Assembly (NCBI RefSeq): GCF_900156305.1
Contig: NZ_FTPL01000001.1
Coordinates: forward strand, 1-64,000
Direction: 5' to 3'
Source of the DNA: Edaphobacillus lindanitolerans
Lineage (GTDB): Bacteria > Bacillota > Bacilli > Bacillales_A > Planococcaceae
Length of the DNA: 64,000 nucleotides
The position numbers and the translations under genes are program-made. The notes below the pieces were generated by a model. That model worked only from the letters and a program-made list of their open reading frames with translations, ran no database searches and was not told the DNA's origin. Within the stretch, counting starts at the first letter, position 1. Each line of letters begins with the position of its first letter. Of the stretch, positions 35,294 to 42,511 are shown piece by piece.

Positions 35294-36378
35294 GCAGACT
35301 CCTCCTTGATTGCCGTGATTTTGATGTCCTGTCCGATTCGCTCGATCTCTTCAAAGGAAAGACCGGCTGCTTCGCCCATATCCGGAAAACCGGTTCCGCC
35401 GAATGCCGTTGGTGAGCCCGAGCCGCCGATCAGCTTTGGGGCGACATACAGGACAAATTGGTTGAGATGACCGCTTTCAATGAACGAGGCATTCACTTTG
35501 CCTCCCGCTTCCACAAGCAGGGACTGGACGTTCCGGCCGCCGAGCTGTCGGAGCAATTCGGGAATCCGGATGTCAGGGGTGGATTGTCTGATCACTTCGG
35601 CACCGGCCCGGGCAAGTGCGTGCTCGCGTTCTTCGGGCGCTCCGCTTCCGCAGACGATCCATGTCAAAGCGTCCGTATTCATGATGATGTTATAGTGAAC
35701 CGGTGTCCGGAGATCCGTGTCCAAGATGACTCGAATGGGGTGTTTTCCTCCGCGGGGCAGGCGGGAGGTCAGGAGAGGGTTGTCGTGAAGGATGGTGCCG
35801 ACGCCGGTGAGAACGGCATCATGCCGGCTTCGGAGCCGGTGGACATCTTCGCGCGCTTCCGGGCCGGTGATCCAGCGGCTGTTACCGGTATGCGCGGCAG
35901 TCTTGCCGTCGGCTGTAACGGCGGTTTTGATCGTGACAAAAGGTTTGCCTGTTCGGATGAAATGCTCAAACGGCCGGATGATCCGCTCTGCCCGCGGGTG
36001 ATGCAGGACTTCGACTTCAATTCCGGCTTTCTGCAGGCTGTTTATTCCGGTGTAATGGACTGTCGGGTTCGGGTCCGTCGTTCCGACGATCACTTTGGTG
36101 ATCCCGGAACGGATGATTGCCTCGGTGCATGGCGGTGTCTTCCCGGTATGGCAGCAAGGCTCGAGGGTCACATACAGCCGGGCATCCCCTGCAGCTTCCC
36201 CCGCCTCATTGAGTGCATGGACTTCGGCATGCGGGCCGCCCGCCTTCAGGTGGGCCCCCATTCCGAGGATCCGTCCGTTCTTCACCACGACCGCACCGAC
36301 CGGCGGGTTCGGTGATGTCTGGCCCGCCACGCCTTCCGCGAGGTCCAGGGCCAGCTCCATGTATCGGTCTTCCGTCAA
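35221..36378 (-). CDS. ribD: Bifunctional riboflavin deaminase/reductase
   Basis: Translation probably starts at TTG 36378, seven bases after GGAGGGAGG, giving 385 residues. The N-terminal deaminase has HAEVHAL and PCCHTGKTPPC, the zinc site. The C-terminal reductase carries KTAVTADGK, DAVLTGVGT and VEAGGKVNASF. It converts the GTP cyclohydrolase product in two steps to the ribitylamino-pyrimidine. After the normal end (DIKITAIK) the frame runs on for about 28 residues, rich in Ser and Arg, into ribE. This tail is probably not functional. Confidence 0.93.
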   Translation of the reverse strand: MTEDRYMELALDLAEGVAGQTSPNPPVGAVVVKNGRILGMGAHLKAGGPHAEVHALNEAGEAAGDARLYVTLEPCCHTGKTPPCTEAIIRSGITKVIVGTTDPNPTVHYTGINSLQKAGIEVEVLHHPRAERIIRPFEHFIRTGKPFVTIKTAVTADGKTAAHTGNSRWITGPEAREDVHRLRSRHDAVLTGVGTILHDNPLLTSRLPRGGKHPIRVILDTDLRTPVHYNIIMNTDALTWIVCGSGAPEEREHALARAGAEVIRQSTPDIRIPELLRQLGGRNVQSLLVEAGGKVNASFIESGHLNQFVLYVAPKLIGGSGSPTAFGGTGFPDMGEAAGLSFEEIERIGQDIKITAIKEESACSQGSSRKSGQSAPSPSRVSPPR

Positions 36379-36430
36379 TTGTCTTCCTCCCTCCGGTTCA
36401 GATGACCAATCGTCTAAAAAAATACAAAAA

Positions 36431-36459
36431 CGCCCCGTATCAAGTGAAGATACGGGGCG
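36431..36459 (-). terminator. Expression-platform terminator of the FMN riboswitch
   Basis: A perfect 11-bp stem (CGCCCCGTATC / GATACGGGGCG) with a 7-base loop, then TTTTTGTATTTTTTT on the minus strand. It lies between the aptamer and ribD, so FMN binding would end transcription here. Confidence 0.9.
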
Positions 36460-36510
36460 TGCATGAGTCAAAAACATGCCTAAAGAAACGTTGGAAACAG
36501 CCGTTTTCCA

Positions 36511-36656
<146 letters not shown>

Positions 36657-36666
36657 GTACGATTTC

Positions 36667-36695
36667 ATTATTTCATAACGCTTTCGGCACTTCAA
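36667..36695 (-). promoter_or_regulatory. Sigma-A promoter of the riboflavin operon
   Basis: TTGAAG (36690-36695), 17 bases, then AATAAT (36667-36672) on the minus strand, placing the transcript start just before the riboswitch. Confidence 0.7.
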
Positions 36696-36829
36696 GGGTA
36701 AATCTTCTTCGCTTTCACCGGGTAGGCGGATACCGGCTCTGCGTGGAGAACTAGAATCGGCGGACGGGTGACGCACTGTCCGGCCGCGCCAAAGCCGCCG
36801 GCTTCCCTTTCATGCTTCTTCAGCCAACA

Positions 36830-36856
36830 AAAAAACAGCCGTCTTCAAACGGCTGT
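36830..36856 (-). terminator. Terminator of fabI
   Basis: An 8-bp stem (ACAGCCGT / ACGGCTGT) and seven T on the minus strand, 11 bases past the stop. Confidence 0.85.
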
Positions 36857-36866
36857 CCTGTGCGGA

Positions 36867-37646
36867 TTATCCCATGATGTGGTATCCGCCATCCACATAA
36901 ATCACTTCGCCTGTCACGCCGGTCCCCATATTGGAAAGGAGGGCGGTCGTCATGTCGCCGACTTCCCGCTGATCCACATTGCGCTTCAGCGGGGCCGTTT
37001 CCTCGACCTGATGGAGGATCTGGTTGAACGACGGAACCCCCTTGGCAGCAAGCGTGCGGATGGCGCCTGCGGAAATGGCGTTGACGCGGATGCCGTCTTT
37101 GCCCAGATCATTCGCCAGATAGCGCATGGAAGCTTCCAGTGCGGCTTTGGCGACCCCCATGACGTTATAGCCGTCAAGCACACGCTCTGCGCCGAGGTAG
37201 GTCATCGTGACAATGGCACCGCCTTCGGTCATGTACGGGCGGGCTTCACGCGCAACTGCGACGAGCGAGTAGGCGCTCGTGTCCTGAGCGAACGCATAGC
37301 CGTCACGGGAAGTGTTGATGAAGTCATCTTTCAGGTCATCCCCGTTGGCGAATGCAAGGGAATGGACGATGCCGTGAATGGTGCCGACTTCATCGCCGAT
37401 CCTGCGGAACGCTTCCTTGACACTTTCATCATCATTCACATCGCACTGTACGATGAGCTTCGCTTCCCTGCCCTCTTTTTCAAGGATCCGCTCAAGCTTT
37501 GCGCGCGAGCGTTCCTGGCGGTTTGTGAAGATCAGGTTCGCGCCGGTTTCATAGAGGGATTTCGCGACCCCCCAGGCAAGGCTCCGTTCATTCGCCACCC
37601 CCATCACGACGATGTTTTTACCTTCCAACTTCAGCAGATCTCCCAT
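36867..37646 (-). CDS. fabI: Enoyl-[acyl-carrier-protein] reductase (NADH)
   Basis: A 259-residue short-chain dehydrogenase-type FabI. It has the nucleotide loop GVANERSLAWG, the HSLAFA segment and the catalytic Y-x6-K in YNVMGVAK. NAISAGAIRTLAA and a C-terminal GGYHIMG match the family. It performs the last reduction in each cycle of type II fatty acid elongation and is the target of triclosan-like inhibitors. It is monocistronic. A FapR operator directly upstream indicates control by malonyl-CoA through FapR, as in Bacillus subtilis. Confidence 0.95.
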   Translation of the reverse strand: MGDLLKLEGKNIVVMGVANERSLAWGVAKSLYETGANLIFTNRQERSRAKLERILEKEGREAKLIVQCDVNDDESVKEAFRRIGDEVGTIHGIVHSLAFANGDDLKDDFINTSRDGYAFAQDTSAYSLVAVAREARPYMTEGGAIVTMTYLGAERVLDGYNVMGVAKAALEASMRYLANDLGKDGIRVNAISAGAIRTLAAKGVPSFNQILHQVEETAPLKRNVDQREVGDMTTALLSNMGTGVTGEVIYVDGGYHIMG

Positions 37647-37681
37647 TTTCCGAACGCCTCCCGAACTGTTTATACCAAGCT

Positions 37682-37698
37682 TTAGTAGCTGGTGCTAA
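37682..37698. promoter_or_regulatory. FapR operator
   Basis: The minus strand reads TTAGCACCAGCTACTAA, matching the FapR consensus TTAGTACCTnGTACTAA with a preserved TTAG/CTAA dyad. It lies just downstream of a TATACT -10 element (37704-37709), over the transcription start of fabI. Confidence 0.85.
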
Positions 37699-37812
37699 CG
37701 TGAAGTATACCATAGCGGACCGAATTCGGGAACCGCCGGGTGAGCGGTTTTGCCGGAGAAAGAACAGACTGAACCGGATCGGGTCGCAATGCTCCTTCAT
37801 CCGATGAGAATG

Positions 37813-37854
37813 CGGAAGGCCGCCCCGGAAGGGAAAACCCTTCTGTGACGGCCG
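37813..37854 (-). terminator. Hairpin after the glutamine amidotransferase gene
   Basis: Arms GGCCG and CGGCC with an inner GAAGGG-TTTT-CCCTTC stem, 22 bases past the stop. There is no long T-run. Confidence 0.55.
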
Positions 37855-37875
37855 TACACCAACAAATGCGCTCGC

Positions 37876-38598
37876 TCAGCCTCGGGTATCCCGGTACTCC
37901 ACAGCCGCACGGATGAATTCCGCGATGATTTCACGGGACGGTTCATGTCCGTTCACGGCAAAGTTCTCCGGATGCCATTGGGTTCCGAGAATGAATCGCT
38001 TGTCTTCCAGTTCAATCGCCTCGACGAGGCCGTCGGGTGCCTTTGCAGCGACCGTGACGCCGTCTCCGACGGTTTTGACCCCCTGATTGTGGGACGAATT
38101 GACCCGGGTCCGGCCATTTTCAAACAGCGGCTGGAGAATCTTTCCGCCCACAAGTTCCACATGGTGGACGGGGAACTTTCGGCCGTGGTCCTGCTTGTGC
38201 TTGATCGGATGGTCCATCTGGTCGAGAACGGACTGATAAAGTGTTCCGCCGGTCACGACATTCAGCATCTGCATGCCCCGGCATGTCCCGAAGAATGGCA
38301 TGTCCCGTGCGATCACCTGCTTCACCACGGTCGAGTCGAACTCATCCATCTCAAAATTCAGCATGCCGGTTTCGGGCAGTGGTTCTTCTCCGTAGTAGTT
38401 CGGATCGATGTCCCATCCTCCGGTCATGACAATCCCGTCCACTAGATCCAGTACCTCTTCCACTTCCTCGGGAGGCACAATCGGGAGAACGATCGGAATC
38501 CCCCCTTCTTGAAGTATGGCGGAAATATAAACAGGCTGTAACTGATAATCATACAAGTTCTCCTGCATTTGTGCGGTTACTCCGATGATCGGTTTCAT
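37876..38598 (-). CDS. Class I glutamine amidotransferase, gamma-glutamyl-GABA hydrolase type
   Basis: Start ATG 38598 follows AAGAAGAG; the open frame reaches 52 codons further. The 240-residue peptidase C26 protein has the nucleophile in FGTCRGMQ, the histidine in GTQWHPENF and TGGWDIDPNYYG. PuuD-type enzymes split gamma-glutamyl amides such as gamma-glutamyl-GABA; the substrate here is unknown because no putrescine genes adjoin. It is divergent from the cold shock gene, and its longer frame would overlap that promoter, which supports the shorter start. Confidence 0.85.
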   Translation of the reverse strand: MKPIIGVTAQMQENLYDYQLQPVYISAILQEGGIPIVLPIVPPEEVEEVLDLVDGIVMTGGWDIDPNYYGEEPLPETGMLNFEMDEFDSTVVKQVIARDMPFFGTCRGMQMLNVVTGGTLYQSVLDQMDHPIKHKQDHGRKFPVHHVELVGGKILQPLFENGRTRVNSSHNQGVKTVGDGVTVAAKAPDGLVEAIELEDKRFILGTQWHPENFAVNGHEPSREIIAEFIRAAVEYRDTRG

Positions 38599-38689
38599 GA
38601 TCTCACTCTTCTTTCTTTGTCGTTCTATCCTGACTAAGTATTCCCGCAGTCCGTGACAGAAAAACCGGTCAGAAAAGTTCCGCATTTGT

Positions 38690-38718
38690 TTGACCTGTTT
38701 TGTCGAATGATGTATATT
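38690..38718 (+). promoter_or_regulatory. Sigma-A promoter of the cold shock gene
   Basis: TTGACC (38690-38695), 17 bases, TATATT (38713-38718). The untranslated leader of about 55 bases is shorter than in many cold shock genes. Confidence 0.8.
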
Positions 38719-38777
38719 GAAAGATGGGTCCGGATACCCTGTATCGGATGACATTTGACTCGTCGGGGGGATGGATA

Positions 38778-38987
38778 ATGTACCAGGGCAAAGTGAAATG
38801 GTTCAGCAACGATAAGGGTTACGGGTTTATCGAGATGTCGGACGGAGAGGATGTATTCGTCCACTACACCGGCATTATGGGAGACGGTTTCAAGACACTC
38901 GAGGAAGGCCAGTCTGTTTCTTTTGAGGTGATCGAAGGAAACCGTGGCCCGCAGGCGGCGAATGTCGTCAAGCTGGACGGCGAGTGA
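38778..38987 (+). CDS. Cold shock protein (CspA family)
   Basis: A 69-residue beta-barrel OB-fold protein beginning [18 protein letters not shown] with RNP1 (KGYGFI) and RNP2 (VFVHYTGI) motifs. It binds single-stranded RNA and DNA and acts as an RNA chaperone. Start 38778 is preferred over the upstream ATG at 38724 because a GGGGGGATGG site precedes it and family length is 65-70 residues. HYTGI replaces the more common HFSAI. It is a single gene ended by a bidirectional terminator. Confidence 0.93.
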   Translation: MYQGKVKWFSNDKGYGFIEMSDGEDVFVHYTGIMGDGFKTLEEGQSVSFEVIEGNRGPQAANVVKLDGE

Positions 38988-39050
38988 GGATGGCTCTGCG
39001 CATCATCCGGTTGTCCCCGGCCAAACTGCGCATTTTACTGATCAACAAGC

Positions 39051-39088
39051 AAAATCCCGCCTTGCATTTCTGTGCATGCGGGATTTTT
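39051..39088. terminator. Bidirectional terminator between csp and ypeQ
   Basis: A 10-bp stem (AAAATCCCGC / GCGGGATTTT) with flanking A and T runs. Its right arm reaches the ypeQ stop codon. Confidence 0.85.
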
Positions 39089-39275
39089 AATGTCCGATCT
39101 TATTCAGCTCCGTGCCGAGAAACCGAAGCTGTTCTCCGACGGTGCAGCCGTCAATGCAGAATTTGTGTGCTGCCGCCTTGCCGTGATCTTCGCGCAGCTG
39201 CTTTTTCAGGAAGCAGCCGTCACAATAACGGTCCAGCAGCTCGTCTATATCCTGGATGAGGTTGACTTTGTTCAA
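39087..39275 (-). CDS. ypeQ: Small zinc-finger protein, YpeQ type
   Basis: A 62-residue protein with the zf-C2HCIx2C pattern: CDGC near residue 18, then HKFCIDGCTVGEQL. It matches Bacillus YpeQ, a small putative zinc-binding protein of unknown function. In Bacillus subtilis it also lies next to the RNase HI-like gene ypdQ; here ypdQ is divergent and its longest open frame touches this start codon. Cytoplasmic; RNA or protein binding is a guess. Confidence 0.82.
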   Translation of the reverse strand: MNKVNLIQDIDELLDRYCDGCFLKKQLREDHGKAAAHKFCIDGCTVGEQLRFLGTELNKIGH

Positions 39276-39388
39276 TGAGTGTCACTCCATGTAATTTGAT
39301 TCCCATATTGTATAGTCTTCCCGGTCTTCTTTCAAGTATGAGGGAACGCCCAGAAAACAAATTGATCCCCGAACGGAGGTTCAGCGAA

Positions 39389-39784
39389 ATGCTTGAAGTA
39401 TTCATAGATGGTGCGTCCGCCGGCAATCCCGGCGAGAGCGGCATCGGCATTTTCATACGGGGCGAAGGCTATCTGGACAAAGTGTCCGAGCATGCCGGAA
39501 TCCTCGACAATCATACCGCCGAGTTCACTGCCCTTCTCCGCGGCATCGAGGAAGCGGCCAAGCGGACGACCGGTCTCGTCTCGGTCAGGTCCGACTCGAA
39601 GGCCGTCGTGTCCGCGGTCGAGAAGCGCTATGCCAAAAATCCGGTTCACCGGGACTTGCTGGAACGCGCGCTCGCCATCTCGGACGGTTTTGATTTTCTC
39701 TTCATCAAATGGATTCCGGATGAGGAAAACCGGGCGGCGGATGCCCTGGCACGGGAAGGGATCCGGAAGGCCTGCAGCTTTTGA
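39389..39784 (+). CDS. RNase HI-like protein, YpdQ type
   Basis: Start ATG 39389 has CGGAGG nine bases upstream. The 131-residue protein has the four acidic residues of type I RNase H: D in EVFIDGASAGNPG, E in HTAEFTALL, D in VRSDSKAVV and D in ENRAADALAREG. It should cut the RNA of RNA-DNA hybrids, though YpdQ of Bacillus subtilis has been reported to show little activity. It lacks the basic protrusion and a separate hybrid-binding domain. Confidence 0.88.
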   Translation: MLEVFIDGASAGNPGESGIGIFIRGEGYLDKVSEHAGILDNHTAEFTALLRGIEEAAKRTTGLVSVRSDSKAVVSAVEKRYAKNPVHRDLLERALAISDGFDFLFIKWIPDEENRAADALAREGIRKACSF

Positions 39785-39831
39785 CCGGAACTATGATTTT
39801 GGACAGAAACCGGATTTTAATTCGATCGGTG

Positions 39832-40233
39832 TCAGAACGGAAGGTCCAGTTGCCAGGAAACCCCGAAGCGATCGTTGAGCCAGGCGAACTTTCTGCTGAA
39901 CCCATAGTCGCCAGGTGTCATCAGGTCTTGTCCGCCTCCGATCAGCTCACCGTACAGGCGGTCCATCTCTTCCTCCGTGCTGCAAGTCAGGTAGATCGAA
40001 AAAGACGGGGTGAAGTCAAATCCGTGTTGGATGTTGCTGTCGATGCATATGAATTCCCGGCCTTTCAGGGTGAAACTTGCGCGCATCACGGTCCCTTCGT
40101 CACCGCCCGGATTGCCCGCTTCGTATCGGACGACTTCCGTAATCTCCGAATCCTCAATGAGGGACGTGTAGAAATTCATCGCTTCCTCTGCTTTCCCGCC
40201 TTGGAACATTAAAAACGGTGTTGCCTTCTCCAT
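39832..40233 (-). CDS. VOC-family protein (PhnB-like)
   Basis: ATG 40233 is preceded by AAAGGAG; the frame opens 28 codons earlier over the neighbouring terminator. The 133-residue product has the vicinal-oxygen-chelate/PhnB pattern: ATPFLMFQGGKAEEAMNFY, a FICIDSN strand and a final GVSWQLDLP. PhnB-like proteins form dimers and often lack a known reaction; 3-demethylubiquinone-type methyltransferase labels in databases are misleading. Predicted cytoplasmic. Confidence 0.8.
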   Translation of the reverse strand: MEKATPFLMFQGGKAEEAMNFYTSLIEDSEITEVVRYEAGNPGGDEGTVMRASFTLKGREFICIDSNIQHGFDFTPSFSIYLTCSTEEEMDRLYGELIGGGQDLMTPGDYGFSRKFAWLNDRFGVSWQLDLPF

Positions 40234-40262
40234 CCTGAATACACTCCTTTTAGTCGAATAAA

Positions 40263-40298
40263 ACAGCAGGGCAATCCAGACCGGTTTTGCCCTGCTGT
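40263..40298. terminator. Bidirectional terminator after the phosphoesterase gene
   Basis: A perfect 12-bp stem (ACAGCAGGGCAA and its complement) with a 12-base loop, flanked by A and T runs. Confidence 0.85.
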
Positions 40299-40313
40299 TT
40301 TTCATTTCTCTTT

Positions 40314-40910
40314 TCAATCGATCACTTTTCTGAATGTAACGGTTTTCGCCTTCGGATCATACAGCACCCATTCGCGGTTGCCGACGACAGGTCCGACATT
40401 GACGAACGTCCGGCCCTTCCCTGTATCATACGGGACGCCGAAACCGATATCAATCGGCTCCCCGTCTATGTAAAGGCCAGACTCATGGCTGTGCCCGTAG
40501 AAAACAAGATCTCTGGTTTCTTCGGGGAAAGTCGGCGTCCATGGGTCCCCGCCCCACGTCCATTGATGGCCATGGATGACTTCGGCACCCCCGATTTCAA
40601 GGCGGTCCGGCATCTTACGGATTTTCTCAAGCAGCGGTTCGTCCGATTCGGTGATCATCGCAATCCGCTCTTCCTGGTTTCCCATCACCGAAGGGAAATT
40701 GAGAAGATCCAACAGACCGTCCGGCATGATCATCACCTCATCCAGCCGTTCGAAGCGCTCGAACGGTGCCCGTTTCTTGCTGATCGTGCATTCAAACAAA
40801 TCACCGGTCCCGATCAATGCGGCCCCGGGTGCGTGTTGCCGGATGTGCGCCAGCACTTCCTCCAGATCCTGTACGGAGGAGTGGATGTCTCCGAATATCG
40901 CATATGTCAT
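40314..40910 (-). CDS. Calcineurin-like metallophosphoesterase
   Basis: A 198-residue protein with the metal-binding series of this family: GDIHSS at the N-terminus, GTGDLFE, GNQEE (the GNH position with Gln), IHGHQW and YGHSHESG. This is the short YfcE/MJ0936-like form acting on phosphodiesters or phosphomonoesters; the substrate is unknown. Its ATG overlaps the stop of the DUF421 gene (ATGA), so the two are translationally coupled. GGGGGAG precedes the start. Confidence 0.85.
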   Translation of the reverse strand: MTYAIFGDIHSSVQDLEEVLAHIRQHAPGAALIGTGDLFECTISKKRAPFERFERLDEVMIMPDGLLDLLNFPSVMGNQEERIAMITESDEPLLEKIRKMPDRLEIGGAEVIHGHQWTWGGDPWTPTFPEETRDLVFYGHSHESGLYIDGEPIDIGFGVPYDTGKGRTFVNVGPVVGNREWVLYDPKAKTVTFRKVID

Positions 40911-41611
40911 TCTATCTCCCCCGCTTTCATGGTGTCTTCATAGGTCCTGACGTAAAACCCGTCCGATTTTGACCATTCACAGTATAAAATATCCTGAACT
41001 CCGCCGTAGCCGAGGTCGGCCATCGAATCGAGCAGCCACTCTTCCTTCTTGCCGATTGTTCTGAGCATCTCCCTTTTGACGGTCCCCCTGTCGATGAGCA
41101 GAACACTCGGTTCCTCTTCTTTCTCAATCAGACCGAGATCACCGACAGTTGCCGGTTTATACTTGGCAAAGGTGTTGATCGAGAATGCTCCGTTCGTTTC
41201 GATGAATAAATCCTTTACCTCACGGAGAGAGAAGATCCCGCTTTGCCGCAGCATGATCCTCAACTGTTCCATTTCAAGCGCATTCGACTTGAACGCCTCT
41301 GTGTCCAATTTTCCGTCTCGGATCAGATAGACCGGCCTGCCCATCAGGATCACCCTGCCTTTGTCCGAGCGTTGTGCGACCTTTTCAATCAAAAATATAA
41401 GGGAAGCCCAGACGGCAAGTGTGAACAGTAAGTTCCAGACTGATATTTTGCTGTCAAACAAGGTTTCTTCCACAATGCCGCCAAACAGGAGAAGGTAAAC
41501 GATATCAAAAGGCGTCATTTCGGCCAGCTCTTTCCTGCCGAGCAGCCGGACGATTACCAGAAGCGCAATCAGCGCGACAATGAGTTTCAAAGCATTCGTC
41601 AAATAGTCCAT
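40907..41611 (-). CDS. DUF421/YetF-family membrane protein
   Basis: The start is set at ATG 41611, seven bases after GGAGG. The 234-residue protein has two or three N-terminal membrane helices (about 8-25, 38-55, 62-80) with the RLLGRKELAEMTPFD signature. A cytoplasmic YetF domain follows (GRPVYLIRDGK, LEMEQLRIMLRQSGIFSL). YetF-type proteins are spore- or envelope-associated in Bacillus with unknown activity. It is coupled to the phosphoesterase gene downstream. Confidence 0.85.
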   Translation of the reverse strand: MDYLTNALKLIVALIALLVIVRLLGRKELAEMTPFDIVYLLLFGGIVEETLFDSKISVWNLLFTLAVWASLIFLIEKVAQRSDKGRVILMGRPVYLIRDGKLDTEAFKSNALEMEQLRIMLRQSGIFSLREVKDLFIETNGAFSINTFAKYKPATVGDLGLIEKEEEPSVLLIDRGTVKREMLRTIGKKEEWLLDSMADLGYGGVQDILYCEWSKSDGFYVRTYEDTMKAGEIE

Positions 41612-41683
41612 TGGCATTCCTCCATAATCGTCTTCCTCATTATGGAGTACCCTGCCTGTCTGATAATCAATCAAATTGCCGGC

Positions 41684-42511
41684 TTATCGGCCGCCGTTTT
41701 CAACGGGTGCGTCCGGCTCGCTCACCCAGTCGCTGTAGCTGCCGACATAAAGCCGGAGATCCTTATGTCCCAGATGGGTCAGCATCGCATGGAGCGGTGC
41801 GGCCGTGACGCCGCTTCCGCAATAAACCGTGACGGATTCATCCGGTCCGACGGTTTCACGGATCGCACGGACGGTCTCCTCATCGGCTGAGAGTTCACCG
41901 TCCGTGATGAGCCGGCTCCAGTCGAAGTTCCGGGCCCCCGGGATATGGCCTGCGACCGGATCGAGCGGCTCATGTTTTCCCGCATAACGATCTGCGGCAC
42001 GGGCATCGAGCAGCACGCCCGGAGACCGACCTTCCACAATGTCCCGGACCTGTTCCCGGTCCGCGTAAAGCCGCTCCTGCCATTCCGGCTTCACTTCGCT
42101 GCGCTTGGGCGTCACTTCTTCCGTTTCAAGCGGATAGCCGGCTCGCACAAGCCCTTCATGGCCTTCCCTCAATATGTAGGCCTGCCGGAATCCGCCGTAT
42201 CGGACCAGCCACCAGGCACGTGCGGCGAACGGCTCCCCGCCTCCGTCATAGATAAGGATCCGGTCATCCAGCCCAAGGCCGCTCCGCCTGAACAGTTCCG
42301 TGAGATGCTCCCGGGAAGGCATCGGATGACGGCCATTTTTCGAGTGCATGTCGGACAGGTCCTTTTCCAGATCCCAGTGGACCGCTCCCGCGATGTGACC
42401 GGCCTTGTATGCCTTTGAACCGGCATCCGGATCCTGAAGGGAAAACCGGGTATCGATCAATTTCCAGTAGCCTTCCGCCAGGTCATCCACTGATTTAAAC
42501 ACTTCCGTCAT
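41684..42511 (-). CDS. Two-domain rhodanese-type sulfurtransferase
   Basis: A 275-residue protein with two rhodanese domains. The C-terminal one has the catalytic loop CGSGVTAAP; the N-terminal one has an inactive loop (YDGGGEPF, no cysteine). The CG(S/T)G(V/S)T loop is that of 3-mercaptopyruvate sulfurtransferases, though thiosulfate could be the donor. Cytoplasmic. Its ATG overlaps the dynA stop by 4 bases, so it is the second gene of a dynA operon, an association I cannot explain. Confidence 0.88.
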   Translation of the reverse strand: MTEVFKSVDDLAEGYWKLIDTRFSLQDPDAGSKAYKAGHIAGAVHWDLEKDLSDMHSKNGRHPMPSREHLTELFRRSGLGLDDRILIYDGGGEPFAARAWWLVRYGGFRQAYILREGHEGLVRAGYPLETEEVTPKRSEVKPEWQERLYADREQVRDIVEGRSPGVLLDARAADRYAGKHEPLDPVAGHIPGARNFDWSRLITDGELSADEETVRAIRETVGPDESVTVYCGSGVTAAPLHAMLTHLGHKDLRLYVGSYSDWVSEPDAPVENGGR

